A DNA stretch of 64,000 bases from Natrinema gari JCM 14663 (GTDB lineage Archaea; Halobacteriota; Halobacteria; Halobacteriales; Natrialbaceae): the NCBI RefSeq assembly GCF_000337175.1, contig NZ_AOIJ01000086.1, forward strand, positions 48,157-112,156, written 5' to 3'. Positions 8,114 to 17,317 of this stretch are shown here, piece by piece. Within the stretch, counting starts at the first letter, position 1. Every line of letters begins with the position of its first letter. The notes beneath the pieces are model-generated. The model was not told the DNA's origin. It did no database searches and worked only from the letters and a program-made list of their open reading frames with translations. Made by a program: the position numbers and the translations under genes.

Positions 8114-10339
8114 ATGAGCATTCGAGACGACCCCCGGCGCGGGCGTGTCTCGATGGACCCGATTCGCGTCCTCCACGTCGATGCCGACCCGGCGTGGACG
8201 ACTGCGGTCGCCGACTGCCTCGAGCGAGCGGCCGTCCCCATCGAGACGCTCAGTGTGGACAGCGCCAGCGACGCGCTCGAGCGGCTCGAGCACGCCGACA
8301 TCGACTGTCTCGTCTCGGAGTACGACCTGCCCGACACGGACGGGCTGTCGTTGTTCGATGCCGTCCGAGCGACCCACGACGCGCTGCCGTTCGTCCTGTG
8401 TCCCAGAGCGGGCTCGGAGGCCGTCGCGAGCGAGGCGATCGGTGCCGGGGTGACGGACTACGTCCCGAAAGGCGAGGGGGCCGCGACGCTTCGGGACCGC
8501 CTCGTCGAGGCCGTCAGCACGATCCGCGACCGCTCACGCCGCGAGCGCCAACTCTGTGCCGTCGAAACCGCACGGGAGGGCATCAGCCTGCTCGACGCTG
8601 AGGGGCGGTTTATCTACGTGAACCAGGCCTACGCCGACCTCTACGGCTACGAGCCGTCGACCCTGATCGGCGAACACTGGGAACGGCTCTACCCCGACGA
8701 GGACGTCGAGACCGTCCGCGAAGAGATTATTCCGACGGTGCTGTCCGAGGGCGACTGGTTCGGCGAAACGACCGGCCTCCGGGCCGACGGCACCACCTTC
8801 GTCGAGGCCCACTCGCTGTCGATGACCGGCAACGGCGATCTCATCTGTACGGTCCGGGACGTGACCGACCGCGAGGAACGCAAGCGCAACCTCGAGCGCT
8901 ACGAGACGATCATCGACGCGCTGGGCGATCCGGTTTACACGGTCGATTCGGAAGGGCGGTACGCGTTCGTCAACGACGCCTACGCCGCGATGACGGGGTA
9001 CGAGAAGGACGACATCGTCGGCCGCCACATCTCGTTTCTCCTCGACGAGCCGTCCGTAGCGCGCGGCGAGGACTGCGTCCGGTCGCTGCTCTCCGACGAC
9101 ACCGACGCCCGCCAGCGGACCTACGAGATCACCGTCGAAACGAGCGACGGCGAGCGGATTCGCTGTGAGGACAACGTCTCGCTGTTGCCCCTGGCGGACG
9201 GCCGCTACCGGGGCGTCGCCGGCGTCGTTCGCGACATCACCGAGCGCAAGGCCCGCGAACGCGAACTCGAGCGCTACGAGACGATCCTCGAGACGCTGCC
9301 GGACGAGGTGTACTCGCTGGACGCCGCGGGTGTCATTACCGAGATCATCCCCCCGATCAACGACGACGTGTCGACGACGGGCCACCGACCCGAGGAACTG
9401 GTCGGCGAGCACGTCTCGGTCATCATGGACGCGGACGATATCGACACCGCCGAGTCGGAAATCCGGGCGCTGTTGCACGATGACGACCGCGAGCATGCGT
9501 CGTTCGAAATGGAGACGATCGCGAAAGACGGCGAGCGCCACCCCAACGAGAATCACATCGCGGCCCTGCCGCCGGACGAGGACGGCCGCTTCCGGGGCAC
9601 CGTCGGCGTCCTGCGCAACATCGCCGACCGGAAAGCCCGCGAGCGCGAACTCAAAGCGCAGAACGAACGCCTCGACCGGTTCGCCGGCATCGTCTCCCAC
9701 GACCTCCGGAACCCGCTGAACGTCGCGCAGGGCCACCTCGAGCGGGTCCGCGAGGCCGGCGACTGCGACGACGGCGATCTCGAAGCCATCGCGTGGGCCC
9801 ACGATCGGATGGCGGTCCTGATCGAGAACCTCCTGACGATCGCACGCGAGCGCGATCCCGACCCGGACACCGAACCGGTCGATCTCGCGGCACTCACCGC
9901 GGACTGCTGGCGACACGTCGAAACGGACGACGCCACCGTCGCGATCGAAACGGACGCCGTCGTTCGGGCCGACCGCGCCCGCCTCGCCCAACTCCTCGAG
10001 AACCTCGTCAGCAACGCCGTCGAGCACGGCTCGACGGACGCCGCCGACCACGACACCGCCGCGATCACGCTCACCGTCGGCGACCTCGACGGGGCGGCCG
10101 ACGGGTTCTTCGTCGCCGACGACGGCCCCGGCATCCCGGCCGCCGAGCGCGACAAGATATTCGAAAGCGGCTACTCGAGCGACGGAGCCGGGACCGGACT
10201 CGGGCTCGCGATCGTCGAGCGGATCGCCGACGCCCACGGCTGGACGGTGACGGTTACCGAGGGCGACGACGGCGGGGCGCGGTTCGAACTGACCGGCGTC
10301 GAGCTGGTCGACCGGCCGGGACCCGGCGACGAGGAGTAA
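8114..10339 (+). CDS. PAS-domain sensor histidine kinase with N-terminal receiver-like domain
   Basis: 741 residues. The open frame reaches far upstream, but the ATG at 8114 sits ~28 nt after a TATA box. Order: receiver-like domain (~15-130), three PAS domains (~140-260, ~262-385, ~387-510), HisKA with the phospho-acceptor His in SHDLRNPL, and a HATPase domain (NAVEHG N box, DDGPGIP G1, GTGLGLAIVE G2). In the receiver the usual SDYDMP is SEYDLP: Glu69 replaces the phospho-accepting Asp, while the Lys (YVPKGEG) is kept. The receiver thus probably cannot be phosphorylated in the normal way, or mimics the phosphorylated state. No membrane helix, so it is a soluble sensor. Ligand unknown; no partner regulator adjacent. 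Confidence 0.85.
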   Translation: MSIRDDPRRGRVSMDPIRVLHVDADPAWTTAVADCLERAAVPIETLSVDSASDALERLEHADIDCLVSEYDLPDTDGLSLFDAVRATHDALPFVLCPRAGSEAVASEAIGAGVTDYVPKGEGAATLRDRLVEAVSTIRDRSRRERQLCAVETAREGISLLDAEGRFIYVNQAYADLYGYEPSTLIGEHWERLYPDEDVETVREEIIPTVLSEGDWFGETTGLRADGTTFVEAHSLSMTGNGDLICTVRDVTDREERKRNLERYETIIDALGDPVYTVDSEGRYAFVNDAYAAMTGYEKDDIVGRHISFLLDEPSVARGEDCVRSLLSDDTDARQRTYEITVETSDGERIRCEDNVSLLPLADGRYRGVAGVVRDITERKARERELERYETILETLPDEVYSLDAAGVITEIIPPINDDVSTTGHRPEELVGEHVSVIMDADDIDTAESEIRALLHDDDREHASFEMETIAKDGERHPNENHIAALPPDEDGRFRGTVGVLRNIADRKARERELKAQNERLDRFAGIVSHDLRNPLNVAQGHLERVREAGDCDDGDLEAIAWAHDRMAVLIENLLTIARERDPDPDTEPVDLAALTADCWRHVETDDATVAIETDAVVRADRARLAQLLENLVSNAVEHGSTDAADHDTAAITLTVGDLDGAADGFFVADDGPGIPAAERDKIFESGYSSDGAGTGLGLAIVERIADAHGWTVTVTEGDDGGARFELTGVELVDRPGPGDEE

Positions 10340-10371
10340 TCCTTTTGCGGGACCCCTACACACGTCCGGGT

Positions 10372-10698
10372 ATGAGCAGCAACTGGCCGGTCGATCCCGA
10401 CGGCGAGGAGGGCAGCGAGGGGATGCGCAAGTTCGACATGCGGATCATCGCGGACAAAGTCGACGAGGAGGAGGACTTCCCGATGGACCGCGACGAGTTC
10501 GTCGCGGAGTACGGCGACTACCCGATCCGGATCAACTACGAGACGGTCGTCCCGATGAGCGATATCTTCGAGTACGTCGAACCCGCGGAGTTCGAGACGC
10601 TGCTCGACATGCACAAGGCCGTCGGCGCTGCCATGCGTGCGGGTGACTTCTGGACGTACCACCCGAAGGGCAGCGACCCCGAGAAGAAACACGCCTGA
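10372..10698 (+). CDS. small conserved haloarchaeal protein (DUF5785-like)
   Basis: 108 residues from the ATG at 10372 (MSSNWPVDPDGEEGSEGM). Acidic, soluble and highly charged; the middle has MRKFDMRIIADKVDEEEDFP and the end FWTYHPKGSDP. I associate this pattern with DUF5785, a haloarchaeal family without known function. A T-rich run (ccttttgcgg) separates it from the kinase gene by only 32 bp, so it may be co-transcribed with it. Confidence 0.6.
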   Translation: MSSNWPVDPDGEEGSEGMRKFDMRIIADKVDEEEDFPMDRDEFVAEYGDYPIRINYETVVPMSDIFEYVEPAEFETLLDMHKAVGAAMRAGDFWTYHPKGSDPEKKHA

Positions 10699-10762
10699 GC
10701 GCTCCATCACGAATCTGGATTACGTATCGCTTATACGACGCCGTTCGAAATGAACGTCCACA

Positions 10763-11533
10763 GTGACTAACACGCAGGTAACGCTCGTTCAGATCGACAA
10801 CTACGGACCCTGGACCGTGACGCCGGAACCGCGTCGGGAGGCCGACCTCCAGACCATGCAATCCCGGCTGTTCGCCGAAATCTCGCAGTTCGTCGGCAAC
10901 CGCGGCGGCTACGCCTTCTTCACGCGCTTCGACAACATGATCGCGGTGACGAACGGCTGCTCGCTCGAGGACCACGCGCTGTTACAGGAGTCGATCGGCA
11001 ACCGGTATCCCGTCACGCTCAGTCTCGGCGTCGCGACGGGGACCAGCCCCGTCCAGGCGCTGGCCGACGCCACGGCCCGCCTGCAGGACGCCGGCAGCGC
11101 ACAGGACGAGACCCGCCGCGAGTGTCTCGAAGGGCGAGGCATCGAAGACGGCTACCGGGCCGACGACGACGTCCAGATCGCCCACTTCGACGTGGTCAAC
11201 GCGACCGGCAACTACACGGACGAACTCAACGCCTTCGACACCTTCATCGAGATCGAGCAGGGGTACGCCGAACTCATGCGCCACATGCGCTACACCCACG
11301 ACAGTCTCTCCTTTTTCGTCGGCGGCGACAACGTCATCGTCGTCTGTCCCGATCTCGAGGCCGCCGACTACGAGGAGGCCACTGCCCACGTCGAGGACGC
11401 CGTCGATGTCGAGATGCAGGTCGGCGTCGGTCGCGGGGCGAGCGCCCACGAGGCCGGCTTCGCGGCGAAACACGCCCTCGAGACCTGTCGGGCCGACGGC
11501 ACTCGTGTCGAACTCGAGTGGGAGATGGCCTGA
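10763..11533 (+). CDS. arfA: GTP cyclohydrolase III
   Basis: 256 residues, GTG start 10 codons before the conserved NYGPWTVTP-type segment; a TATA-like cttatac at ~10729 is in place for a leaderless message. The enzyme opens the imidazole ring of GTP without losing the carbon, giving 2-amino-5-formylamino-6-ribosylaminopyrimidinone 5'-phosphate, the first step to riboflavin and F420 chromophore in archaea. Family features: VTLVQIDNYGPW at the N-terminus, GGYAFFTRFDNMIAVTNG (nucleotide-binding part), and a second duplicated half with HDSLSFFVGGDNVIVVCP. Length matches the family. A creatininase-family protein that could do the following deformylation lies at 31553. Confidence 0.88.
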   Translation: MTNTQVTLVQIDNYGPWTVTPEPRREADLQTMQSRLFAEISQFVGNRGGYAFFTRFDNMIAVTNGCSLEDHALLQESIGNRYPVTLSLGVATGTSPVQALADATARLQDAGSAQDETRRECLEGRGIEDGYRADDDVQIAHFDVVNATGNYTDELNAFDTFIEIEQGYAELMRHMRYTHDSLSFFVGGDNVIVVCPDLEAADYEEATAHVEDAVDVEMQVGVGRGASAHEAGFAAKHALETCRADGTRVELEWEMA

Positions 11534-11618
11534 AAACGGTGAATTAGGGAACTTCGCTGCCGGCTTGCTTAAGTGTGACGGGAGTAGCTTTTAGCCCGTT
11601 CGTGGGCATCGTTCAGCT

Positions 11619-12227
11619 ATGGAATCGGAACTGTCCGTCAGGGATGTCCTGACGTCCGACTACGTCGGCGTCAGCGAGTCCGACACCGTTCGTGAGGTCG
11701 TTCGACTCATGCGCGAGGAACGGACGAGTTGTGCGCTCGTCGTCCGGGGCGCGGAGCCGGTCGGCATCGTGACCGAGTGGGACGTGCTCGGACTCGTCGC
11801 CGACGACCGCGATCCGTCGACGACGACCGTCGGCGACGCGATGACGACGCCGGTCATCACGGTCGGTCCCGATCGATCGCTCACCGACGTTGCGACCACG
11901 ATGGCCCGCCAGAACATCCGCAACGTCGTCGTCGAAGCCGCCGACGGCATCGTCGGTCTGGTCACCCAGCGCGACGTCATCGCCGCCGCTGGCTCGTTCC
12001 AGGCGACGATGACGCCCTCCCGCTCGAGCGAGCCGCCGGTCGATCGCGACCGCGACGCCGCCGACCCCGCAGCGGCCCGGACGACCGAAGGGGACGATAC
12101 CCAACTGCTCCCCAACGGTGGCGACGAGTACACCACGCAGGGCATCTGCGAGGCCTGCGGCTCGCTCGCCGACGCACTCTGGGATGCCAACGGCCAACTC
12201 GTCTGTACGGACTGTCGGACGGTGTGA
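11619..12227 (+). CDS. CBS-pair protein with C-terminal zinc ribbon
   Basis: 202 residues. Two CBS motifs fill residues ~5-125 (VRDVLTSDYVGVSESDTVREVVRLM; VGDAMTTPVITVGPDRSLTDVATTM), a module that usually binds adenine nucleotides. A disordered acidic linker follows (~130-175), then CEACGSLADALWDANGQLVC-x2-C, a zinc ribbon at the very C-terminus. It probably senses nucleotide state and passes it to a partner through the ribbon; the partner is unknown. It has its own upstream gap (85 bp) after arfA. Confidence 0.8.
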   Translation: MESELSVRDVLTSDYVGVSESDTVREVVRLMREERTSCALVVRGAEPVGIVTEWDVLGLVADDRDPSTTTVGDAMTTPVITVGPDRSLTDVATTMARQNIRNVVVEAADGIVGLVTQRDVIAAAGSFQATMTPSRSSEPPVDRDRDAADPAAARTTEGDDTQLLPNGGDEYTTQGICEACGSLADALWDANGQLVCTDCRTV

Positions 12228-12328
12228 TCGGCCGTCGGTCCCGTCTCGGCAGGCGTCGTGTCAGCGGCTCCCGATCCGTATCTCTCCGATAGAAAGACCT
12301 TTCGGGTGTCGCGGTGGACAGGTCGATA

Positions 12329-13552
12329 ATGATCGCGACCCTCGACGACCTGGACGTCGAAGGGACTACCGTCGGTGTTCGCGTCGACGTCAATAGTCCG
12401 ATCGACGACGATGACACGCTCGCGGACGATGCCCGACTGCGCGCACACGTCGATACCCTGTCGGAACTGCTCGAACGCGGCGGTCAGGTCGCCGTCCTCG
12501 CCCATCAAGGTCGGCCCGGCGGCGACGACTTCGTCTCGCTTGCCTCCCACGCCGACCGCCTCTCGACACTGCTCGACCAGCCCGTCGACTACGTCGATGC
12601 GACCTTCTCCGAGGCCGCCCGCGAGGCCGTCAGGGACCTCTCGAACGGCGGGTGCGTCGTCCTCGAGAACACGCGCTTCTACAGCGAGGAGTACATGGAG
12701 TTCGACCCCGAACGAGCCGCCCGAACCCACCTCGTCGAGGGGCTCGAGCCCGTCCTTGACGCCTACGTCAACGACGCCTTCGCCGCGGCCCACCGCTCAC
12801 AGCCCTCCCTCGTCGGGCTCCCGTCCGTCCTCCCCAGCTACGCCGGCCGCGTGATGGAATCCGAACTCGACGTGTTGGGCTCGATCGAGGAGACCGACAC
12901 CCCCCGCGTCTACGTCCTCGGCGGCGCGAAGGTCTCCGACTCGATCGACGTCGCCTGGTCCGTCCTCGAGAAGGGGCTGGCCGATCACGTCCTCACCGCG
13001 GGCGTCGTCGGCAACGTCTTTCTCATCGCCGACGGCGTCGATCTCGGCGACGCCAGTTCCGATTTCATCTACGACCAGGGCTACTGGGACGAGATCGATC
13101 GCGCCGCCGATCTGCTCGACGCGTACGGCGACCGGATCGCACTCCCGCGGGACGTCGCCGTCGCCCGGGACGACGACCGCCACGAACTCGGCGTCAACGC
13201 CTTGCCCCCCGGCGACGGCGAGGCTGCAATGGACATCGGCAACTCGACGCTTGACTACTACCGGCGGATACTCTCGGATGCGGAGACCGTCATCCTCAAC
13301 GGCCCCGCCGGCGTCTTCGAGGACGAGCGCTTCCAGACGGGCACCCAGGAACTCTACGGTGTCGCGACCGATATCCCGACGAGCATCGTCGGCGGCGGCG
13401 ATACGGCCGCTGCCCTGCGAACGCTCGGTGTCGAGGGCTTTTCCCACGTCAGTACCGGCGGCGGTGCTGCGTTGCGGATGCTCACCGCCGAATCGCTTCC
13501 CGCCGTGACGGCACTCGAGAATGCACCCCAACGACCCGCAGCCGACGATTGA
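12329..13552 (+). CDS. pgk: phosphoglycerate kinase
   Basis: 407 residues starting MIATLDDL; the open frame reaches 15 bp further, but this ATG fits the family. It interconverts 1,3-bisphosphoglycerate and 3-phosphoglycerate with ADP/ATP. Visible motifs: RVDVNSP (substrate Arg/Asp), LAHQGRPGG, LENTRFYSEEY, NDAFAAAHR, VLGGAKVSDSI (ATP site), LNGPAGVFE and GGGDTAAA. The C-terminus overlaps the next gene by 32 bp, which suggests translational coupling with the acetyltransferase. Confidence 0.93.
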   Translation: MIATLDDLDVEGTTVGVRVDVNSPIDDDDTLADDARLRAHVDTLSELLERGGQVAVLAHQGRPGGDDFVSLASHADRLSTLLDQPVDYVDATFSEAAREAVRDLSNGGCVVLENTRFYSEEYMEFDPERAARTHLVEGLEPVLDAYVNDAFAAAHRSQPSLVGLPSVLPSYAGRVMESELDVLGSIEETDTPRVYVLGGAKVSDSIDVAWSVLEKGLADHVLTAGVVGNVFLIADGVDLGDASSDFIYDQGYWDEIDRAADLLDAYGDRIALPRDVAVARDDDRHELGVNALPPGDGEAAMDIGNSTLDYYRRILSDAETVILNGPAGVFEDERFQTGTQELYGVATDIPTSIVGGGDTAAALRTLGVEGFSHVSTGGGAALRMLTAESLPAVTALENAPQRPAADD

Positions 13553-14036
13553 GCTCGCGTCTCGCGACGACATCGCCCCCCTCACGGACCGCTGGGTCCG
13601 CCTCGCGCGCGATCAGCGCCAGTACGGGTCGGCGATCCGCGCCGACGCGAACCGCGAGCCCATGCGGGAGACGCTCGGGGCCTATCAGGTCAGCGACGGC
13701 CTGTTCGTCGCCCGTCTCGAGGGCTCAATCGTCGGATTCGCCACGGTCTCGGTCGAACGCGGCTCCCTCGAACTCGACGAGACCCGAGGCATGCTGTCGA
13801 ATATCTACGTCGACCCCCCCTATCGGGATCGCGGCATCGGCACGGCGCTGCTCGAGGCCGCCGAGGCGTCGCTGGCCGACCGCGGCGTCGACACGATGCT
13901 GCTCGAGGTGATGGCAGCCAACGAGTCCGCCCGGCGGTTTTACCGTCACAAGGGGTACGACGCACGCCGGGTGACCATGAGCCGGTCGCTCGAGAACCGG
14001 GCGGAAAACGATACACATTCAAAGGAGGACGGCTAA
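13521..14036 (+). CDS. GNAT-family N-acetyltransferase
   Basis: 171 residues. The acetyl-CoA motif A is clear: MLSNIYVDPPYRDRGIGTALLEAAE (R/Q-x-x-G-x-G/A pattern at ~residues 93-112), followed by motif B MLLEVMAANESARRFYRHKGYD. Substrate not predictable. The start overlaps the end of pgk by 32 bp in another frame; the ATG fits the usual N-terminal strand (IELASRDDIAPLTDRW). A tRNA gene lies 12 bp downstream. Confidence 0.82.
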   Translation: MHPNDPQPTIELASRDDIAPLTDRWVRLARDQRQYGSAIRADANREPMRETLGAYQVSDGLFVARLEGSIVGFATVSVERGSLELDETRGMLSNIYVDPPYRDRGIGTALLEAAEASLADRGVDTMLLEVMAANESARRFYRHKGYDARRVTMSRSLENRAENDTHSKEDG

Positions 14037-14048
14037 CCAACGGCCTGC

Positions 14049-14122
14049 GCCAGGGGAGCATGGGCGGTTCATGCACTCGACTTGTAATCGAGACTTCGTG
14101 GGTTCAAATCCCACCCCTGGCT
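14049..14122 (+). tRNA. tRNA-Thr (anticodon TGT)
   Basis: Cloverleaf by eye: acceptor gccaggg/ccctggc (14049-14055 with 14115-14121), D stem gcat/atgc, anticodon stem ctcga/tcgag with loop cttgtaa (anticodon TGT, reads ACA), five-base variable loop, T stem gtggg/cccac with ttcaaat, discriminator T. The 3' CCA is not encoded. Odd: position 8 is G rather than the near-universal T, and the D loop (gggcggttc) lacks A14 and A21, though G18G19 are present. Confidence 0.88.
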
Positions 14123-14495
14123 TGAATCCTTAGGTTCAAAGCTTCTACCTGCAGGTATCTGCAACTCCCAACGTTCTGGAGAGAGCAGTAATTCAGCATG
14201 AGCACCGCGGCCGATGGGTCCGGCCCTTCTGCGGAGCACTCGGCGAGACCGAGGACGGCGAGTCCGTCATCGCCCAGTCGAAACACGGTGAGCGAACGGT
14301 CTGTGCCAGCTGGACCGCGGATGACGAGGGGAGTTGCGTTGTCCGACGACACGTCACAGGTTTGGGAACGCAACTGATTCACCGAACCGAATCCCTCTCG
14401 GAGCCGATCCTGACAGCCCGTCTCCCCGGCCGTAGCTGAGCGAGGAAGCGCCGGTAGCTGCAAAAAGGAGTGAATGCCCCGGGTTCGTGGCCGAA
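14123..14495. other. gene-poor stretch after the tRNA
   Basis: A minus-strand frame at 14104-14463 (119 residues, with LVIRGPAGTDRSLTVFRLGDDGL inside) has some coding-like composition but runs into the tRNA 3' end and matches nothing I know. It may be a decayed gene. Otherwise nothing seen. Confidence 0.3.
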
Positions 14496-14840
14496 TTAGA
14501 CCTTCTCAACCCCGTGTTCAGACTCCCAGCCGGCTCCCTTGCCGAAATCGAGTTCGACGAACTGCTCGCCCGACGACTCGTAGATGCTGAGCACTTCCGT
14601 TTCCCACCCACGGCACGCGTGGGGCCCGGTCCGACTCCAGTCTCCGTTCGGCGGATCCTCCATCAGCTGATAGCAGTCGTCACAGTCACTACAGGGACTG
14701 TACTTGACCGTATCGCCGACGGAGAGATGGGTCGCCGAAGCGCTTCCGGCTGCCATCGCGACGCCACCGACGCTGGCGAGTCCGATACCGGTTTTTCGAA
14801 GGACGCTACGTCGATCAATACCTGAACCATTACCTGACAT
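14496..14840 (-). CDS. small Tat-exported Cys-containing protein
   Basis: 114 residues. The N-terminus is a Tat signal (IDRRSVLRKTGIGLASVGGVAMAAG) with a likely cut at SASA-THL, leaving about 75 residues. The mature part has a CSDCDDC cluster and one more Cys (HAC), so a metal site or disulfides are possible, then a beta-rich end (FVELDFGKGAGWESEHGVEKV). Its upstream region is very AT-rich; tttattac on the minus strand (~14866-14873) can be the TATA box. Function unknown. Confidence 0.65.
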   Translation of the reverse strand: MSGNGSGIDRRSVLRKTGIGLASVGGVAMAAGSASATHLSVGDTVKYSPCSDCDDCYQLMEDPPNGDWSRTGPHACRGWETEVLSIYESSGEQFVELDFGKGAGWESEHGVEKV

Positions 14841-15047
14841 ATCTACATCTGATACACATCGACAATAGTAATAAATCTTTACTAGAATTAGCTTTACCTT
14901 ATATATATTCTCAACTTATTAAAGGTAGTAAAGTCCACGGTATAGGACCATCTCTCTCGAGTCGCCCCCTCGAAGTGGTGACGCGCCGGCGCGGAGCCAC
15001 CGGATTGAAACGACCGGTCATCGAACGGTCACATACTGACAGCGCCG

Positions 15048-16061
15048 ATGACAGACTCCGACCAGCCGCCACCACCGGACCGCTTGCCCGCTCTGCTCGA
15101 CGACGAAGACCACAACAAGGTGCTTGCGGGCCTCGAGCGGATCGACGCGGCAGACGCTGAGGCTCGCAAGCGAGCGTTGCGGGCGGTTCGGACGGATGCC
15201 GAAGAGCGTCCAGGCGCGTTCGACGGACTCGCTGCCCCGCTCGCGACGTTCCTTATCGATGATGACCGCGCGGTCAGATTGACCTGCGCCAAACTGTTCG
15301 TCGCCCTCGCAGCGTCGGACCCGAGTGTCGCCCTGGCTGCTATCGATCCGCTTGCGGAGCGACTGGCGGACGACGAGGAGTTTTACTATGTCCGAGCACG
15401 GTGTGCCGAAGCACTCGGCTACGTCGCGCTCGAGTTCCCCGCGGCGGTCAGCGACCCGGAGATACTGGCGGACCTTCGCATCGGACTGTCGTTCGACGAC
15501 CCGGCAGTGAAAACGAAACTCGCGAAGGCGCTGGCGTGCGTGGCGCTCGGAGACTCGAGTCGGCTCCGCCATCGGGTCCCGTCGCTGGCCAAGCAGCTCG
15601 ATGACGACACTGAACTCGTCCGGTATCATCTCTGTACGGCGCTTGTCGCGGTCGGGTGTGAGCATCCTGAGCGGATGTCCGAAGCGGCGAGTGATCTGCG
15701 AGAGCGATTGGACGACGAAAGCCCCTACGTCAGGGGCCGAGCAGCGGAAGGCCTCGCGTTGAGCAGACGGTCGGACGCATCGAGTGAGCCGAGCCTCGAC
15801 CTCGGCAGGGTCGTCTCCGAGGATGACGATCCGCCGGCGTTCCTCACCGACCGTGTGCGGTTCCTCCGAGCGTCGCTGGCGGACGACGAGGAGTCCGAGG
15901 GGACACGAACCGGTCTCGGGACTGTCGAGTCGATCCGGGATGGGCTGGACGACGTCGTCGAGGCGATCACGTCGCCCGACGGTGCCGAATGTCAGCACTG
16001 CGGGCTCGATTTGCCCGAGGGCGGTCCGCCGATGTGTCCGCGCTGTGGCGCGCCACACTGA
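15048..16061 (+). CDS. HEAT-repeat protein with C-terminal zinc ribbon
   Basis: 337 residues. Residues ~15-250 are repeated helical hairpins of ~38 residues (VRLTCAKLFVALAASDP, VRARCAEALGYVALEFP, VRYHLCTALVAVGCEHP, VRGRAAEGLALSRR), the HEAT/PBS-lyase type scaffold. The end has CQHCGLDLPEGGPPMCPRCG, a CxxC-x12-CxxC zinc ribbon. Likely a protein-protein adaptor; partner unknown. A second HEAT protein of similar length lies at 56448 but lacks the ribbon. Confidence 0.75.
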   Translation: MTDSDQPPPPDRLPALLDDEDHNKVLAGLERIDAADAEARKRALRAVRTDAEERPGAFDGLAAPLATFLIDDDRAVRLTCAKLFVALAASDPSVALAAIDPLAERLADDEEFYYVRARCAEALGYVALEFPAAVSDPEILADLRIGLSFDDPAVKTKLAKALACVALGDSSRLRHRVPSLAKQLDDDTELVRYHLCTALVAVGCEHPERMSEAASDLRERLDDESPYVRGRAAEGLALSRRSDASSEPSLDLGRVVSEDDDPPAFLTDRVRFLRASLADDEESEGTRTGLGTVESIRDGLDDVVEAITSPDGAECQHCGLDLPEGGPPMCPRCGAPH

Positions 16062-16101
16062 CTGATTTCGGCTGGCCGACTATTCGGAATCGTTTTGTGG
16101 T

Positions 16102-16117
16102 TTTAGGCTAGCCTAAA
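16102..16117. promoter_or_regulatory. DtxR/IdeR-type iron box
   Basis: tttaggctagcctaaa is a perfect 16-bp palindrome built on TTAGGC/GCCTAA, the core recognised by DtxR-family iron repressors. It ends 3 bases before the ATG at 16121, covering the likely transcription start, so bound regulator would block the gene when iron is plentiful (inference). Confidence 0.75.
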
Positions 16118-16120
16118 CAC

Positions 16121-17317
16121 ATGGAGAACGACGCCACTGAGCACGAGGCACCGACGCGACGTGAGTACGTGAAGTACGGCGGCACAGTCGTTGGCGGAGG
16201 GTTGCTTGCGGGGTGTGCGGGTCTGTCCGACTCCGATTCGACGCCGGAGGGTGGGAGTTATTCCGTGACGATGGCACCCATGGGTGAGGTTACGTTCGAC
16301 GAAATCCCACAGGACATCTTCACGATACTGGGCCATCACGCGGACATGTTGCTAGCACTCGGGCGGGGCGATGACATCAACGCGATGCACGCCCCTGAAT
16401 ATCACCAGTCGCTGTACCGGAAATTCCTGCAGCGCCTCGACGGGGTTTCGGTCGACTGGGAGGGACTGTACTCCTCGTGGCCGCCGACGGAGGAGAAGCT
16501 GTACGAACTGGACAGCGACGTTCATATCGCCGACCCTGCGAAGATCGCGACGGCCAGTGGATGGGATGACAGCGACATCAGCAAGATCGATGAAAACGTC
16601 GGACCGTGGTTCGGGAACACCCTCAGCGGGACCCATCGGGAACCGCCGGCGGGCTGGGCCGACGACTACGAATACTACACGTTGTGGGATATTTTCGGCA
16701 AGCTCGCGCAGGTGTTTCAGGAGACCGACCGGTACGAAGCGCTCGCCTCGGTCCACGAGTCGATGCTGGCGACTATCGAATCGAACCTTCCGCCGGAGAG
16801 CGACCGGCCGAGCGCGGCGCTGGTCACGTTCTCGTCGGACGAAAAGAAGGCGTGGGGCTACAAAATGAACTACCCAGGCTACTACGCCGCACACACTCGG
16901 CCGATGGGCGTCACCGACGCGCTGGCCGACGCCACTGGGGACGGGTACGGCGAGGACGGCCGGAACGTCACGCTCGACTCCGAACTCCTCCTCGAAGCGG
17001 ACCCGGACGTGTTGCTCGTCCTCGGTCCGATGACGGCGTACTACGACCTCGACGAGATCCGGACGAATCTGGAGGACGACGCCGCCACAAGCGATCTCAC
17101 GGCCGTGGACGAAGGCACCGTCTACGCACAGGGGGCGCGTCGACAGGGACCGATCCTCAACCTCTTCCAGACGGAAATGACCGCAAAGCAGTTGTATCCC
17201 GACCAGTTCGGCGAGTGGCCCGGCTACGTCGACGGCGAACCGTACCCGGAGATCCCCGAGGACGAACGGTTGTTCGATCGTCAGCGAGTCGCGAACATCA
17301 TCACCGGTGACATCTGA
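16121..17317 (+). CDS. Fe(III)-siderophore-type ABC transporter substrate-binding lipoprotein
   Basis: 398 residues. A twin-Arg start (TRREYVKYGGTVVGGG) leads to a lipobox GLLAGC, so the mature protein is a lipid-anchored extracellular binding protein. The rest has a periplasmic-binding-protein (TroA/FecB-like) layout: PQDIFTILGHHADMLLALGRGD, LLLEADPDVLLVLGP, and RQGPILNLFQTEMTAKQLYP near the end. The perfect iron box at 16102 argues for an iron ligand. No permease or ATPase gene is adjacent, so it must share components encoded elsewhere. It could bind a ferric chelate or heme; the substrate is not shown. Confidence 0.82.
   Translation: MENDATEHEAPTRREYVKYGGTVVGGGLLAGCAGLSDSDSTPEGGSYSVTMAPMGEVTFDEIPQDIFTILGHHADMLLALGRGDDINAMHAPEYHQSLYRKFLQRLDGVSVDWEGLYSSWPPTEEKLYELDSDVHIADPAKIATASGWDDSDISKIDENVGPWFGNTLSGTHREPPAGWADDYEYYTLWDIFGKLAQVFQETDRYEALASVHESMLATIESNLPPESDRPSAALVTFSSDEKKAWGYKMNYPGYYAAHTRPMGVTDALADATGDGYGEDGRNVTLDSELLLEADPDVLLVLGPMTAYYDLDEIRTNLEDDAATSDLTAVDEGTVYAQGARRQGPILNLFQTEMTAKQLYPDQFGEWPGYVDGEPYPEIPEDERLFDRQRVANIITGDI

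Noticed and set aside
8534..10363. 609-codon minus-strand frame across the kinase gene
   Set aside because: Shadow frame of a GC-rich gene; product is Val/Arg/Asp-rich with no domain, while the plus strand has clear kinase motifs.
14104..14463. 119-codon minus-strand frame
   Set aside because: Overlaps the 3' end of the tRNA and matches no family; at best a decayed gene.
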